64,000 bases of DNA from JBDHWG01 sp039810085 (GTDB lineage Bacteria; Chloroflexota; Anaerolineae; Epilineales; JAHCIE01). Of the stretch, positions 1 through 8,642 are shown piece after piece (positions within the stretch are counted from its first letter, which is position 1; each line of letters starts with the position of its first letter). Under the pieces are notes generated by a model. That model did no database searches. It was given only the letters and a program-made list of their open reading frames with translations, and had not been told where the DNA came from. The DNA lies in assembly GCA_039810085.1 (NCBI GenBank), contig JBDHWG010000010.1:124001-188000 (forward strand). The letters are read 5' to 3'. A program made the translations under genes and the position numbers.

Positions 1-3000
1 TGCCCCCACGGAAGACGACGCCACGCAAGACGCCGGCGGCGTTGGTCACATTGTAGATGTCCAACGGCAGGAGCGGCTGACCGGGCTGTGAAGTCGTGCC
101 ATCGTTGCCCTTGTAGTAGATGGCGTTGACAGTATTCGGGCCAGCGCCGAGGGTGAGCGTGCGCTGTTGCAGGGTCGGCGACGTCGGCAGCGTCACGTCG
201 GCGTAGCTCAACGACACCGGGTTACTCTGCGTGCCCGCCGTGACCTGCGTCGTGGCCGTCACAATGGGCGGCAGGGTCGGCGGCGGAATGCGATTCGGAA
301 GGTTGACACTCAGCATTGGCAGGCCGTAAAGCGTTGGAACGAGGACCGTCTTCTCGAAGATGCCGTCGTTGAGGTCGAACGCCGCGTTCGCCATGTAGTC
401 TTGCTTGGCCTGAACGAGCGCCTTGCCGACCGACACCGGCCCGCTGCCGTAGCGCAGTTGGCGCGTGAAGTTCAGGTAGAGGCGCTCAGAGTACTCGATG
501 CCATCGCCGTCGCCGTACTGGTAGCCGGTGCCAGCGATGAGCAGCGCGCCCTTCTTGGCGAAGGCCTGGGACCACGACGGCTGTTCAGTGACGTTGGGAA
601 TCGCGTCTTGCTGCACGATGTCATAGCCGGAGTGGCAGCCGCTGCTGTAGACGATGGCGTTGCGCATGTCCAGGGGCGCGGCGACGACCTCGCTGGCGGC
701 GACGGCCTGTGTTGCGTCGAAGCTGGCAGGCAAGGCATAGTTGGCATTGAAGTGCCCCGCCATGAAGATCAAGTCGTGGCGGCTGCCGAGGAGCTTCTGG
801 CGCAGGTCATTGCCCGTCCAGGCGGGCGGCTCGCGCAGCACATCGACGGTTGCCCCCGCCGCCATACCCTGGGTCAGCTCCTGCTGCACCAGGTCCGCAC
901 CGTCGGTCAGGTAGCTGTAGCTCGTGACCAGCGCCGAGGTGGGCGTTGGAACGACGCCGCTCGTCGCGCCATGCGGGTTGGTCGTGTTATCGACAGGGTC
1001 AAGGTAGGCGCGCAGAACTTTGTTGGCGTCGTCGGCCGTGCCGACCAGGCGGCCGACGGCCAGGTCGGGCAGCGGCATGGGTGCGCCGCGCCACTCGATG
1101 TCGGTCTTGGAGCCATACTGCTCCTGGCTGAGCAGGTAGTTCAGGCGCAGGCTGGCCTGGGACGGCGTGTTATCCGCCATGGGTACGACGTAGTCCGACT
1201 CCGACGACAGGGAGGCGCGGTCCGGTGTGCGGAAGAAGGGGATGATCCCGTCATCGCCGACGAGGACAACGTACTCCAGCGCGTTGCCGTTGCGCGAGCG
1301 CGTGACAATGTCCTTGATGCTAGAGGCCACGAGGTTCGTAGCAAATGGGCAGGCTTTATTGCCGGCAGCAATCTGCCGGGCCTGCTGGACGCGTGCGTCC
1401 GCCCCGATGTCGACGACGACGCCGTTGACCTCGGTTCGCGCCTTTAGAGTATTCAAGTTGGCCTGCAAGGCGGTCGTGTCGCCACCCATGCTGGCGATGT
1501 GGGTGATGTCCGCCAGGATAATGGTCTTGTAGTTGTTGGCGTCGGCCTTCAGGGTGCTCGTCGGCAGCGTCGATGGGTTGACATTGGCGCAGGCCCCGCT
1601 CAGGACGGTCACCTTGAGGTTGAACGCTTTGAGCGGGTCGAAAGAACCGTTGTCGCCGACGACGGCGATGTAGTAGTCGCCCATGTTGTTCCAGGTGTTG
1701 ACGACGATGTGCTCATCCGTCGTGCCGGGCGACGCAGCGGCGGCGATGATGCTCTGCCGTTGAGCCGTTGTGAACGCCGCCGGGTTGGCGACTTCGAACG
1801 GGTTGGCGACCTCGAACGGGTTGGCGACCTCGAATGGGTTAGCGACCTCGAATGGGTTAGCGACCTCGAACGGGTTGGCAACGGCATCGAACCGGTTGAA
1901 GAGCGATGCGTTGACCACGGAGAACGGGTTAGCGACCTCGAACGGGTTGGCGACCTCGAACGGGTTGGCGACTTCGAATGGGTTAGCGACCTCGAACGGG
2001 TTGGCGGCGGCCGTCTGCGACAGCTCCGCTGTGATGCGCGCCAGGTCGGCCGGCGACGTGAGATTGCTGTACGCCTGGGCGATGTCCTTGAACACGGCCA
2101 TGTTGTAGTTGGCGGGCAGGTTGGTCAGGTCCACCAGGATCGTGCTGCCCGGCTGGATCGCAATCTTGTACCAGCGCACCTGCCCCTGACGGCTGAGAAG
2201 CTGGTTAACAGTCGCGGTCTGAGTCTCTGGCGAGCCGGTCGGGGTGAGACGGTAGGCGTTGGGCCAGGTGGTGTTGTTGGGCTGCACCGGGGTACACAGC
2301 GAGAACTCCGAGGTATTGCCGTTGGGGTCGGTGGCCGTGGTCGTGATGAACTGTCCCTGGGGAACCGCCGGTAGCCCTGAGTAATCGAGCAGCCCGACGT
2401 AGGCGTCGTTGGTGCCGATAGTGGTCGAGCCTAGGTAAGTCTGACCCTCGCCGAAGCCGCTCGCGTCGCAAGTCGGGCTGCTGAAGAAGTCGACGCCATA
2501 GATCGTGCCTGCTGCTCCGGCAAGGCCGAGCTGTACCTCGGTCGAGTTGGCGCCCGTCGCCGTTGCGGCCCAGATGACTGGGAAGTTTTGGTGGTTGTTG
2601 GGGCCAGGGTTGACGGCGGGCGGGACGGCGTTGGTATCGACGCCGTCGGCGCCCAGGTCGATGCCCAGGCCGCCGTTGTTGAAGATGGAGTTGCCGCGGA
2701 TGCTGTTGTTGATGGACGAGTTGACGACGGCGACGCCGGGGCCGCCGTTGTTGGCGATGGTGTTCCCCTGGCCTGGTCCGCCGATGACGTTGCCGCTTGC
2801 GCCGTTCTCGATGAGAATGCCGTCGGTGGAGTTGGATAGCCCCGGCGTATTGGTGGCATTTGTCCCGATGAAGTTGCCCTGAATGACATTGCCCCTGGCG
2901 GTATCGTAGCTGATGTCGATGGCGGCGTTCGTCGCGCCAACAATTGTGTTGGCTGCGCCAGCCGACGGACCGCCGATCAGGCTATTAGACCCGGTCACGA

Positions 3001-4807
3001 GCAGATCATAGATAGACGTTATCCCAAGGGACGCATCGCCAGCGGCATTCGTGTTGAACTTGTTGCCCTGCACAATGTTGCCAAACCCGCCAGCGACCCA
3101 AATACCGTAAGCCTGCGCGTTGATCAGGTTCCCCTGCCCCGGCAGCGTGCCTCCGACCAAATTGTTCGAGCCAGCCACGCCACCCGAGCTGAGGAAGACC
3201 CCAATCTGTCCAAGCGGCCGCGCCTGGGTCCCGGTTGGGTCTGTCCCCAAGTAATTGCACTGGAGCGTGTTGTTGTTGCCCGAGACGAATACGCCATGCG
3301 CGGTAAAGTTATCGATGACGAGGCCGCGGATGACGCTTGAGCTAGTGAGGTTAAGCCCGATGTTGTTGGAGGCGTTGTTAGCGCCGTTGATCTCGATCTT
3401 CAACGTCGGCGGCCAAGCAGCACAGCTGGCCCCGCTCTGCGTTGCGCCGTCCAGGATCACAGAACCGGTGACAGTCGGCAGGAGCGAGGCAGGGGTGATG
3501 GTGCAGACGCCGCTACTTGCGTTGCATCCCGGATCCGACGAAGGAGATATGTTGAAGTAGATGGGATGCAACCCACCGGCGGCGTTGGCGTCGAGGATGG
3601 CCTGGCGCAGGGAACCGGCGCCGCTATCGTTGGTGTTCGTGACCGTGTAGATCGTCGTCTGCTCGAACGCGCCGATGTCGCACACTCCGCCCTGCGGGCG
3701 CGCCACGCCACGCTGGTCAGAGTCGCCTATCAGCGCTGTGCCGCATGGCGTGGAGTTCCCGGCGTCGACAGCCGGGCTGCCCGCCAGCAGAGGCATGGTC
3801 AGTGTTGGCCCGCCGTTGCTCGCCAGCGGACCGAGCTTCGGGTCAGTATTGGTATGGTCGTTCGAGCCACCGCCACACGTGCCATCGGTGCTGATATTGT
3901 TGCCCGACGAGGTCACGCTGAAGCAGTTGCCACCCGACGGGCTGTTGGCGATGATGGAGTTTTGGACCGTGAAAGTGCCGCTCCAGCGGCGAAGCGCGCC
4001 ACCACCACCGGGGCCAGAGTTACCACTGAACGTGCTGTTAACAATGGTGACCGTGGGCGGCGTGGTCGGGGCGCCCGCCACAGTTACAATCGCGCCACCT
4101 GTGTCGTGGGCTGTGTTGCCGCTAAAGGTGCTGTTGGCGATGGTGAAGTTGCCGCCGTCGCCTACGAAGATCGCACCGCCATCGTTGTTGATAGCAGCGT
4201 TGTTGATGAAGGCGCTGCGCGTAATCGTGGCCGAACTGCCCGCATAGATCGCACCGCCGTTGCCGCCGCGGTTGTTGAGAAACGTCGTCTGGTCAATCGT
4301 CAGGCCGCCGGCGCCACCGATCGCGCCCTGGCCAAGACCAGTATTGTCGGCGATGACGCTGCTGTTGAGAGCCAGCGCGCCTTCATTGTACACGGCGGCT
4401 CCCTCAGCTCCACCGCCGTTGGTGAGGCTCACATTGTTGAGCGTGAGGTTGCCACGGGAGGCTACGTGGAGGATGCGGAAAGCCGGTGCGTTAGCGGCGC
4501 GCGTAATTGTCGCGCCATTTCCATTGATGGGGAAAGTCGCTGTGATGTCTGGAAGACCGTTGGTGCTCTGAGCGTATGGAGCGGTTAGGGTATAGGTGCA
4601 GTTGGCTGCAAGGGTGATGCTGGTGACAATGGAATCGGAGGCGTTGGCCGATTCGATGGCCGAAATCAGGGCCTGGGCGTCGCCGCACGGTACGGGGAGG
4701 TCCGCTGCGCGAGCCGGTTTAGCGCTTGTCGCGCCAGCGACAAGCAGGGCGAGAGCCAGCGCGACAAAGGCGCTGGCGACACGAGCGAAGGGGGGTACAA
4801 CTGGCAT
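1..4807 (-). CDS. Giant secreted beta-helix / C25 gingipain-like cysteine peptidase (3' end outside window)
   Basis: One uninterrupted minus-strand frame runs from ATG 4807 (AGGAG six bases upstream) off the window edge, giving more than 1600 residues; I checked the frame codon by codon at several points. Residues 1-35 are a signal peptide. Residues about 35-370 are Pmp/beta-helix-like (GGAI, NSTFSGN) and end in a choice-of-anchor-like segment (AVDAGN, DIGAFE). From about 386 a second GSLRQAI beta-helix unit extends to about 700. Residues 935-1006 are the ANPFEV repeat tract. About 1240-1400 resembles clan CD family C25: PDLAVGRLVG, then His1352 (FMAGHFN) and Cys1391 (VYSSGCHSG), each after a hydrophobic strand. 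Role inferred: cell-surface or secreted Arg/Lys-type protease with an adhesive stalk. Clan CD membership is inferred from motifs only; activity is unproven. The C-terminal sorting region is not visible. Confidence 0.8.
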   Translation of the reverse strand, partial: MPVVPPFARVASAFVALALALLVAGATSAKPARAADLPVPCGDAQALISAIESANASDSIVTSITLAANCTYTLTAPYAQSTNGLPDITATFPINGNGATITRAANAPAFRILHVASRGNLTLNNVSLTNGGGAEGAAVYNEGALALNSSVIADNTGLGQGAIGGAGGLTIDQTTFLNNRGGNGGAIYAGSSATITRSAFINNAAINNDGGAIFVGDGGNFTIANSTFSGNTAHDTGGAIVTVAGAPTTPPTVTIVNSTFSGNSGPGGGGALRRWSGTFTVQNSIIANSPSGGNCFSVTSSGNNISTDGTCGGGSNDHTNTDPKLGPLASNGGPTLTMPLLAGSPAVDAGNSTPCGTALIGDSDQRGVARPQGGVCDIGAFEQTTIYTVTNTNDSGAGSLRQAILDANAAGGLHPIYFNISPSSDPGCNASSGVCTITPASLLPTVTGSVILDGATQSGASCAAWPPTLKIEINGANNASNNIGLNLTSSSVIRGLVIDNFTAHGVFVSGNNNTLQCNYLGTDPTGTQARPLGQIGVFLSSGGVAGSNNLVGGTLPGQGNLINAQAYGIWVAGGFGNIVQGNKFNTNAAGDASLGITSIYDLLVTGSNSLIGGPSAGAANTIVGATNAAIDISYDTARGNVIQGNFIGTNATNTPGLSNSTDGILIENGASGNVIGGPGQGNTIANNGGPGVAVVNSSINNSIRGNSIFNNGGLGIDLGADGVDTNAVPPAVNPGPNNHQNFPVIWAATATGANSTEVQLGLAGAAGTIYGVDFFSSPTCDASGFGEGQTYLGSTTIGTNDAYVGLLDYSGLPAVPQGQFITTTATDPNGNTSEFSLCTPVQPNNTTWPNAYRLTPTGSPETQTATVNQLLSRQGQVRWYKIAIQPGSTILVDLTNLPANYNMAVFKDIAQAYSNLTSPADLARITAELSQTAAANPFEVANPFEVANPFEVANPFEVANPFSVVNASLFNRFDAVANPFEVANPFEVANPFEVANPFEVANPFEVANPAAFTTAQRQSIIAAAASPGTTDEHIVVNTWNNMGDYYIAVVGDNGSFDPLKAFNLKVTVLSGACANVNPSTLPTSTLKADANNYKTIILADITHIASMGGDTTALQANLNTLKARTEVNGVVVDIGADARVQQARQIAAGNKACPFATNLVASSIKDIVTRSRNGNALEYVVLVGDDGIIPFFRTPDRASLSSESDYVVPMADNTPSQASLRLNYLLSQEQYGSKTDIEWRGAPMPLPDLAVGRLVGTADDANKVLRAYLDPVDNTTNPHGATSGVVPTPTSALVTSYSYLTDGADLVQQELTQGMAAGATVDVLREPPAWTGNDLRQKLLGSRHDLIFMAGHFNANYALPASFDATQAVAASEVVAAPLDMRNAIVYSSGCHSGYDIVQQDAIPNVTEQPSWSQAFAKKGALLIAGTGYQYGDGDGIEYSERLYLNFTRQLRYGSGPVSVGKALVQAKQDYMANAAFDLNDGIFEKTVLVPTLYGLPMLSVNLPNRIPPPTLPPIVTATTQVTAGTQSNPVSLSYADVTLPTSPTLQQRTLTLGAGPNTVNAIYYKGNDGTTSQPGQPLLPLDIYNVTNAAGVLRGVVFRGG
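1790..2005 (-). repeat. 18-bp tandem repeat encoding ANPFEV hexapeptides
   Basis: Inside the C25-like gene, four ANPFEV units, one ANPFSV, a 12-residue degenerate spacer (VNASLFNRFDAV) and five more ANPFEV units follow one another without gaps (216 bp, codon-phased). Units differ mainly by synonymous changes (AACCCG/AACCCA, GAG/GAA), so the peptide is conserved more than the DNA. The tract separates the beta-helix/pre-peptidase part from the peptidase domain. Confidence 0.92.
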
Positions 4808-5106
4808 TGTCTACTCCTGAGAGACACACACAACGACTGCATCGAAAGGCGCAGGCTGATGACAAACGGGGTGCGAGCAGTCGATAGTATAGCCCTGTTA
4901 CATGATAATCGACTCAGAAAACGGTAATTAGATACGCATTGTTTGCCTGTGTCGTAAATCTGTATCCTTCATTCTATAGACAACGCCGCGTGACCCTGTT
5001 TTATAATATTGTCAGCAGGCTCGGGTTTCAGCAGCGATTGGCACATTTCTTGTTGTCACCCCAGAACGTGTAATTTGATATCTTTAACCGTTTGTGGAGG
5101 ACTATT
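4808..5106. promoter_or_regulatory. Divergent AT-rich promoter region
   Basis: This roughly 300-bp AT-rich spacer separates two divergently transcribed secreted-protein genes. On the plus strand TATAAT lies at 5002-5007 with TAGACA at 4977-4982 (19-bp spacer), about 100 bases before the lipoprotein start. On the minus strand TATACT (4891-4886) lies about 80 bases before the C25-like gene start, without a convincing -35 box. No other structure was recognised. Confidence 0.45.
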
Positions 5107-6174
5107 GTGAAGCGTATTGCCCTGCTCCTACCGATTCTCTTTCTGCTTGCCGCATGCAATCGAGCGCCTCAAGAGGTGACTCCAACACCAACACGCCCCG
5201 CCGCGGCGGTTGTCAGCTCACCCCCCGCCGCTCAGGCGCTCGTGACCGCGACTCTTCCGTTGAGCACACCCGTTGGCGGCCGTGCCCTTGCAACAGCGGC
5301 GCTCGCCGGTAGCGCGACGCCGGTTGGAACGGCGCGTGCTCTCTCTACGGCCGGGCTGCCCGTCGGGACGCCTTCGGCGGCGGGCACGGCGCGCCCGCTG
5401 ACGACCGCTGCACTGCCGGTGGGGACGCCCTCGGCTCTGGCGACCGCCGCATTGCCGCTCGGCACACCCGGCGCGACCGGCACAGCTCGCGCGCTGACTA
5501 CCGCCACCGTGCCTGTTGGCACACCGGCGTCGGGCGTCGCGCTTCCGCTGTCGACGGCGGCCCTGCCTGTTGGCACACCGTCGGCCGGCGCGACCCCTGT
5601 CGTCACGCTCGTTCCACTCTTGCCAGTCGGGACGCCGTCGCCGACATCGGCTGTTGCTACCCTTGCGCCGCAGCAGCTCGCCGGCACACCTGCGGCGCCG
5701 ACAACGGCGTATCCGGCGCCAACGAGTAGCGCTGTTCCGGGGGCTCAAATGCCGGCGACACGCTACGATGCGGCGGACGCGGGTATCTCGTTCGACGTGC
5801 CCGTTGGCTGGCAGCGTCAGCCTGGCCCACAGTGGCTGTTCGCACCCGCTGGCGCAACCTCACCCCAGCTCGGCATGAAGTGGGCGGACATGGGGTCGGG
5901 ATGGCAGCCGACGAGCATGCTCCCAGCCAGCCCGACGAACGTGACGGTGGGGACGTTGACCCTCCCCCTCGGCGCCGCCACAGTGTTCATTCTGCCAGGT
6001 GCGGCGACACCGACACCGGGTGGCGTCGCTCAGGCTGGCGAGATCCATGTAGTCGTAGCGACAACGAACGGCCGCGCCTATGATTTCTACGGTACGGCCA
6101 ACCGCGTCGAGGACCTGCTGGCCCTGCAGCCCGCGCTCCTTCAGATGGTGAGTTCGGCGACGCTTAGGCGCTAA
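5107..6174 (+). CDS. Lipoprotein with PVGTP repeats and C-terminal globular domain
   Basis: The start is taken at GTG 5107 because GGAGG lies 6 bases upstream; a TTG at 5092 in the same frame has no such site. The 355-residue protein begins with a lipoprotein signal peptide ending in the lipobox LAAC. Residues about 20-205 are low complexity, built on loosely repeated ATAALPVGTPSA-like units (PVGTP or PLGTP occurs many times), rich in Ala, Thr, Pro and Gly. Residues about 215-355 look globular, beginning with RYDAADAGISFDVP and containing VGWQRQ, and may be a PsbP/Mog1-like fold, which I cannot establish. It is probably anchored outside the membrane with the repeat as a flexible stalk. Function unknown. 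Confidence 0.75.
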   Translation: MKRIALLLPILFLLAACNRAPQEVTPTPTRPAAAVVSSPPAAQALVTATLPLSTPVGGRALATAALAGSATPVGTARALSTAGLPVGTPSAAGTARPLTTAALPVGTPSALATAALPLGTPGATGTARALTTATVPVGTPASGVALPLSTAALPVGTPSAGATPVVTLVPLLPVGTPSPTSAVATLAPQQLAGTPAAPTTAYPAPTSSAVPGAQMPATRYDAADAGISFDVPVGWQRQPGPQWLFAPAGATSPQLGMKWADMGSGWQPTSMLPASPTNVTVGTLTLPLGAATVFILPGAATPTPGGVAQAGEIHVVVATTNGRAYDFYGTANRVEDLLALQPALLQMVSSATLRR

Positions 6175-6189
6175 TGCAGTAGGGGGATG

Positions 6190-8499
6190 TCAGCTGCGGC
6201 GGTCAACGTAACGCTCGCGCACGATGGTGGGTTGGCTGACCGCCTTGCCGGTCAGGACGGACTTCAGCAGTAGAATGTACTCGCCATGCGCCCAGGCCAG
6301 CGGGGTTGAGGAACCTGTTCCTCGCCCCGCTACCTGGCATGCTGGGCCAGCTGGCAGCCAGCCCGCCGCAAGGGCATCGGCGCAACGTGCATTCGGTCCG
6401 CCGCTGGTCTCCCACACCTGCTCCGACAGCATCCCGCTGGGGCTGGCGAAGCCTTCCATTGCGCGCAGCATCGTCCGCGCTGCCTCAGAGTGGCCCGCGG
6501 CAAGCTCATATATGCCGCGCTCGCCGGTCAGGAACGGCCAGGGATGCCCCTGGCCGGGGTAGTACGCGCCTGGCGCCGGCTCGCCACTGCGGTCGTGGTT
6601 GTAGCGATACCAGGCTGGGCCAAACGGCGTCTGGACTCGGATGGTCGCATCAAGCTCCGGCAGTGACCCCACGATTTGAGGATCGTCAGGCGCGAACACG
6701 CCGTAACGCACCAGGTCCAGAAAGTCTGGCGAAACGATAGCCCGCTGGTCGTAGCGTCCGCCTTTATTGGCTATTTTGATGTCGTTATCCGTGTCCGGCT
6801 TACCATCCGTAACGCGCAAAAAATAATGTCCGTCGCCTAGCGGACCGGTCGTGGTGAATGTCCACCCGGCGACGTTGGCCCGCCACTCGTCGGCGCGGGC
6901 CAGGTATCGGCCCGCCGACGCCGCATCGCCGGCCCGCCGCGCCAGGTCGGCGGCGGTGACGAGGGCGGCGATCTCCGTCGCAATGCTCGACGGCGAGTAG
7001 CCCTTGTTCTCCTCCCAACGCTCCTGCTCTGTCTTCGGCCCCTGACTATAGATGACCTCAGCCGCCGGCTTCACAAGGCTCGCGTAGCGGTCAACCGCGC
7101 CCAGGCTCCAGGCGAGCAGAATCGGCGCGGCGACCTGGTCCATCTGCGTGGCGGTCAGGAAGGGGCGGCCATCGACATAAGAATTCTGCGGAAAAGCGCC
7201 ACTGCCAAGCTGCTGCACCCGGTCCAGGTAGTCCAGCGCCTCGGTCGCCGTGGTGCGGTCGCCCGCCGCCAGGAGCGCTGAGGCCGCGTGGTACAGGTCC
7301 CGTGCCCAGACGCGGCGGTAGCCGGGCACGTCGTAGTCGTCTGGGACGTGCTGGCCCCACGGCGTCGAGATGGATGCGATAATCGCGCCGCGGTAGGTCT
7401 TGTCCTCGTGGGCTTTGATGACCATCGCGCTGGTATAATACAGGTCCGTGGCCCGGCCGCCTAGTGTATCGAGGGACGCGCACCACCGCTGCCAGCCGGC
7501 GATATAGGCGCTCTGCACCGCTGAGAAGCCGCGGCTGAGCGCGCCTTGAGCGCCCTGCGTCGCCTCGGTGTCGTCGCGGCCAAACGCCAACGCAGCCGTC
7601 CACCCACTATCGGTTGGCATCTGGGCCGTCACGACGACATGCCCTGGTTGGACTCGGTCCTGCCCAGCAGTACGTAGGGCATAGCCGGCGCGGAGGTCAG
7701 TCAGCCCGTCGCTCACATTCAGCTGTCCGAGCTTGGCGTCGATCCATGCCGGAGCGGTGGTCAGCAGCGTGTGTACGTCGCCATCCGACACGCGGGCGGT
7801 GTGCCCCGTCGCGTCCAAGACACCGCCGTCGCCGTCACCCGACGTGCGGAGATAAGGCACGTAGTGCAGATAGAGCCGGTAGTCATTGGCCCGACCTTTC
7901 AGCGCCTCGAACGTGGTATGCATCAGCACGGTGTTCGACTGGGGGTCGGTGACGACTTCCTGGGTCAGACGGTAACGCTCTTGCGGGTCCTGGGATATGA
8001 TGCGCCAGGCGAGGGCGTGCTTGTCGAGGGTTTCGACGCGCACGTCCATGTCGGTCATTTGCTCGTGGGTGAACGTCTTGCCATCGGTGACAACCAATTC
8101 GAGGGCGCGCACATTGTTCTGATCGACGGTAGGGTAAAGGATGTCCGTGACAGCGCCGTGGGTGATGGCAAACCAGACCTTGGACGGCGTATCCGGCGGC
8201 TTCTGGTCGTAGGTGAACGCCGTGCCGATGGCTTGCTTGTCGCCTGCCGTCCACAACGCGCGCGGCATGCTCGTCGGCGCTGGAGTTGGCGGCAGAGCGG
8301 GGGTGGATGCGATGGCGATAGGCGTTGGGAGCGCGGCGGTCGCGGCGGGTGTGCCTGTGGGTGTATCCGAAGGCGGGGCGCTCACCCGGCAGCCGGCCAG
8401 GATGGTCGCCATCAGAGCGAGACTAACGACGACGCACAGCATGGACATGGCGCTGAAGTGGAACCGCGTGTGTCGGCGGATAAATCCTGATGGTATCAT
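6190..8499 (-). CDS. Glucoamylase-like glycoside hydrolase family 15 lipoprotein
   Basis: The 769-residue protein starts with a signal peptide and lipobox LAGC (Cys37), then a Thr/Pro/Ala linker to about residue 80. Residues about 85-340 match the N-terminal beta-sandwich of bacterial glucoamylases (ITHGAVTDILYPTVD). The (alpha/alpha)6 barrel follows with RVWARDLYHA (about 396-405), the general-acid region ERWEENKGYSPSSIA (about 493-507) and the base region LSEQVWETSGG near the C-terminus. The family hydrolyses alpha-1,4-glucans from non-reducing ends, releasing beta-glucose, here probably at the outer cell surface. The ATG at 8499 lacks a clear ribosome-binding site; ATGs at 8448 and 8442 are alternatives that keep the signal peptide. 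Divergent from transaldolase. Confidence 0.88.
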   Translation of the reverse strand: MIPSGFIRRHTRFHFSAMSMLCVVVSLALMATILAGCRVSAPPSDTPTGTPAATAALPTPIAIASTPALPPTPAPTSMPRALWTAGDKQAIGTAFTYDQKPPDTPSKVWFAITHGAVTDILYPTVDQNNVRALELVVTDGKTFTHEQMTDMDVRVETLDKHALAWRIISQDPQERYRLTQEVVTDPQSNTVLMHTTFEALKGRANDYRLYLHYVPYLRTSGDGDGGVLDATGHTARVSDGDVHTLLTTAPAWIDAKLGQLNVSDGLTDLRAGYALRTAGQDRVQPGHVVVTAQMPTDSGWTAALAFGRDDTEATQGAQGALSRGFSAVQSAYIAGWQRWCASLDTLGGRATDLYYTSAMVIKAHEDKTYRGAIIASISTPWGQHVPDDYDVPGYRRVWARDLYHAASALLAAGDRTTATEALDYLDRVQQLGSGAFPQNSYVDGRPFLTATQMDQVAAPILLAWSLGAVDRYASLVKPAAEVIYSQGPKTEQERWEENKGYSPSSIATEIAALVTAADLARRAGDAASAGRYLARADEWRANVAGWTFTTTGPLGDGHYFLRVTDGKPDTDNDIKIANKGGRYDQRAIVSPDFLDLVRYGVFAPDDPQIVGSLPELDATIRVQTPFGPAWYRYNHDRSGEPAPGAYYPGQGHPWPFLTGERGIYELAAGHSEAARTMLRAMEGFASPSGMLSEQVWETSGGPNARCADALAAGWLPAGPACQVAGRGTGSSTPLAWAHGEYILLLKSVLTGKAVSQPTIVRERYVDRRS

Positions 8500-8560
8500 G
8501 GCACAAGCTTAGCCAGTTTGCTTTCGTCTGCCTAATCAGTGCTCCGGTCGGTCCATTTCA

Positions 8561-8569
8561 TGCTATACT
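8561..8569 (+). promoter_or_regulatory. Extended -10 promoter element upstream of transaldolase
   Basis: TGCTATACT (TGN plus TATACT) lies about 75 bases before the transaldolase start. No good -35 hexamer was found 17 bases upstream, which fits an extended -10 promoter. Prediction only. Confidence 0.4.
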
Positions 8570-8642
8570 GTTGATATTGGATGAGGATTGACGATCAAAG
8601 ATGGGCGTTCCATCGTTGAGCGGCCGATAGCAAAGGAGAGGC

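Noticed and set aside
167..1447. 426-codon open frame on the plus strand
   Set aside because: It is the antisense shadow of the C25-like gene: its composition is Arg/Gly/Val-rich, it has no ribosome-binding site, and the opposite strand has catalytic motifs in one continuous frame.
1790..2005. Possible CRISPR array because of short regular repeats
   Set aside because: Units are 18 bp, contiguous, without spacers, and keep the reading frame of a protein gene.
1770..2108. ANGLATSNGLATSNG-type repeat protein on the plus strand
   Set aside because: It is only the complement-strand reading of the ANPFEV codons.
3566..4588. 340-codon open frame on the plus strand
   Set aside because: Antisense to the beta-helix region; no motif, no start signal, and GC-rich genes here often leave long shadow frames.
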